64,000 bases of DNA, taken from Paraphysomonas bandaiensis (taxonomy: Eukaryota > Chrysophyceae). Made by a program: the position numbers and the translations under genes. Positions 62,810 through 64,000 of the stretch are shown one piece after another (position 1 is the stretch's first letter; each line of letters starts with the position of its first letter). The notes beneath the pieces were generated by a model. It saw nothing but the letters and a program-made list of their open reading frames with translations, was not told the origin of the DNA and ran no database searches. Where the stretch lies: positions 271,843 to 335,842 of the forward strand of contig CBFFRP010000133.1 in NCBI GenBank assembly GCA_965644295.1, written 5' to 3'.

Positions 62810-63420
62810 GTGCACGCCAGCGGGCTGCTACACTGTTGAACTCACCAGCGGGTGATGTTCCTCAATCCAGACGCAAACCGCGAAAGAATTTAAATAAATC
62901 GTTATTTAAAACGTGTAATAGAAAAGTGAGTAACATGCTATACAACTCTACAGTAACACACACATACAACATCATGTTCAGCATTTCACTTCAGCACACA
63001 ACACACCAGATCAGAAGTATTTTATCCGGTACGTATGTACAGCCTCAACACTCCGTGTATACACTGAAAGAGTAGAAACTGAATATGTAACTGAAAACTG
63101 AAAATACAAAAACACTCTGTACGTGTTAGAGAGTACAACAGAAGAGTAACATATAATACTACTACCAACGCAGAAAATAACCAGTACTGCGTTACACTAC
63201 CCTCTTTCCCCCCAGCTGGAGAAATTAGATTGTGAATACAGACTGTGATTCATGTATGCAAATACTTAAATCAGCCATACTAGATAGCGTCATGCTAAGT
63301 ATAAACAAACAAAATCAGATTTAAACAGAAATTGAGAATAAACTAGATAGACAAGGTAGTATTATAATAGAAATAAAAGAATATTGCAAATATTATCATA
63401 TAATATAATAGAAGAATAAA
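62810..63420. other. degraded pol start and AT-rich spacer
   Basis: 62771-63075 holds a frame that may continue the copia polyprotein after a frameshift. The rest to 63420 is AT-rich with no gene seen. Confidence 0.4.
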
Positions 63421-63426
63421 ACCTGT

Positions 63427-64000
63427 TTACAAGAGTATATCAGGGAAACTCTTGCAAAACTCCACATCAACAAGCACCATGGTAGACGGATTGAAGTCGA
63501 AGCATAGTCCATAGCAGTAAACATCATAGGCACTCCACTCATAAGTAGTGTCAAATAGTGGACAGTATAAGTCTATTCGTAGACGACGTTTGCCTGCCCA
63601 TCGTTTATAACGGCATAATACTACATAATTTGTGAAATAACAATCCGGTAAAGCCAATGCATCGTAAAAATCTGCTCCCCAAGCTCGTAGGTTGATGTAC
63701 ACCTCTTGGCCTGGTTGAACTCCATCAATCTGCTGTTTCCGCATTCGTAGTCGTTGTTCCTTAGCTTCCTTAGCAGAAAACAAAAGTGGAAATAACGCAG
63801 GAACGTCTTTACAATACTGCTGAAAAGCCCGTGCTGTTGCAAGATCGGAATTGTATGGAATCCACACTTGTGAATCATCACTAAATAAAACGAGAAAATC
63901 CATAGTAGATCTCTTTTCAGGATCTCCCCGATAAGCCACAATCTTTCGCACTTCATACTGGTTATAGTCTACTAAAGCAATGCGAAATGCCTCATCATGA
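63427..64000 (-). mobile_element. Ty3/gypsy pol C-terminus, chromo-like domain
   Basis: The minus-strand reading frame enters from the right edge and ends at 63427. It shows YEVRKIVAYRGDPEKRS, then DFLVLFSDDSQVWIPYNSDL, the chromodomain-like layout found at the end of some Ty3/gypsy integrases, followed by a 120-aa Tyr/Trp-rich tail ending CKSFPDILL. The frame is open across the visible part, so this copy may be younger than the one at 1-1800. The rest of the element lies outside the window. Confidence 0.55.

Overview
This is a eukaryotic nuclear window. It has AT-rich intergenic DNA, spliceosomal introns (GT-AG, mostly 29 to 160 nt) and many transposon remnants. There is no operon structure. 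The host genes include a sulfate permease, an XPR1-type phosphate exporter, PAN3, a USP32-type deubiquitinase, a PSMG2-type proteasome chaperone, a NEF1-like polytopic protein and an immunoglobulin-domain protein. That mix, above all the I-set-like Ig exon, fits a unicellular relative of animals (holozoan protist) better than a plant or fungus. This placement is an inference; no rRNA or other phylogenetic marker is present.

Layout: 1-1800 is a decayed Ty3/gypsy integrase (minus). 2.3-4.4 kb holds a methyltransferase (minus) facing a 7TM protein (plus). 4.9-6.1 kb is a dispersed repeat copy split by a solo LTR. 6.2-8.7 kb is the XPR1-like gene (minus), with a 12-bp minisatellite in its promoter. 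9.3-12.05 kb is an unrecognised gene built from internal tandem duplications. 14.0-16.2 kb is PAN3 (minus) and 16.9-18.9 kb a SulP transporter (plus). 20.7-22.7 kb is a DUF2828/vWA protein. 25.4-29.2 kb (minus) is the most striking gene: an intact PAP/OAS1-type nucleotidyltransferase, a long Ser/Pro-rich linker, one membrane helix and an ectodomain with two Ig-like units. 30.0-32.4 kb is a tail-anchored TPR protein. 34.4-36.0 kb is a rearranged hAT element with an 8-bp target duplication. 36.3-45.0 kb (minus) is a USP32-type deubiquitinase and 45.5-46.5 kb (plus) is PSMG2. 47.9-50.6 kb is an element with 25-bp terminal inverted repeats and TA flanks. 51.2-54.9 kb is a NEF1-like membrane protein. 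55-64 kb is a transposon graveyard: a GC-rich LINE with an AT minisatellite inside its RT region, a truncated Ty1/copia LTR-gag-protease, and a Ty3/gypsy pol C-terminus running off the right edge.

Six gene pairs are arranged head to head, suggesting shared promoters: methyltransferase/7TM, XPR1/duplicated gene, PAN3/SulP, nucleotidyltransferase-Ig/TPR, USP32/PSMG2 and, loosely, others separated by repeats. A 151-bp inverted-repeat element (family B) lies upstream of four of the plus-strand genes. Exon-intron models were built by hand from splice consensus and reading phase. Several close exactly to a multiple of three over 3 to 9 exons.
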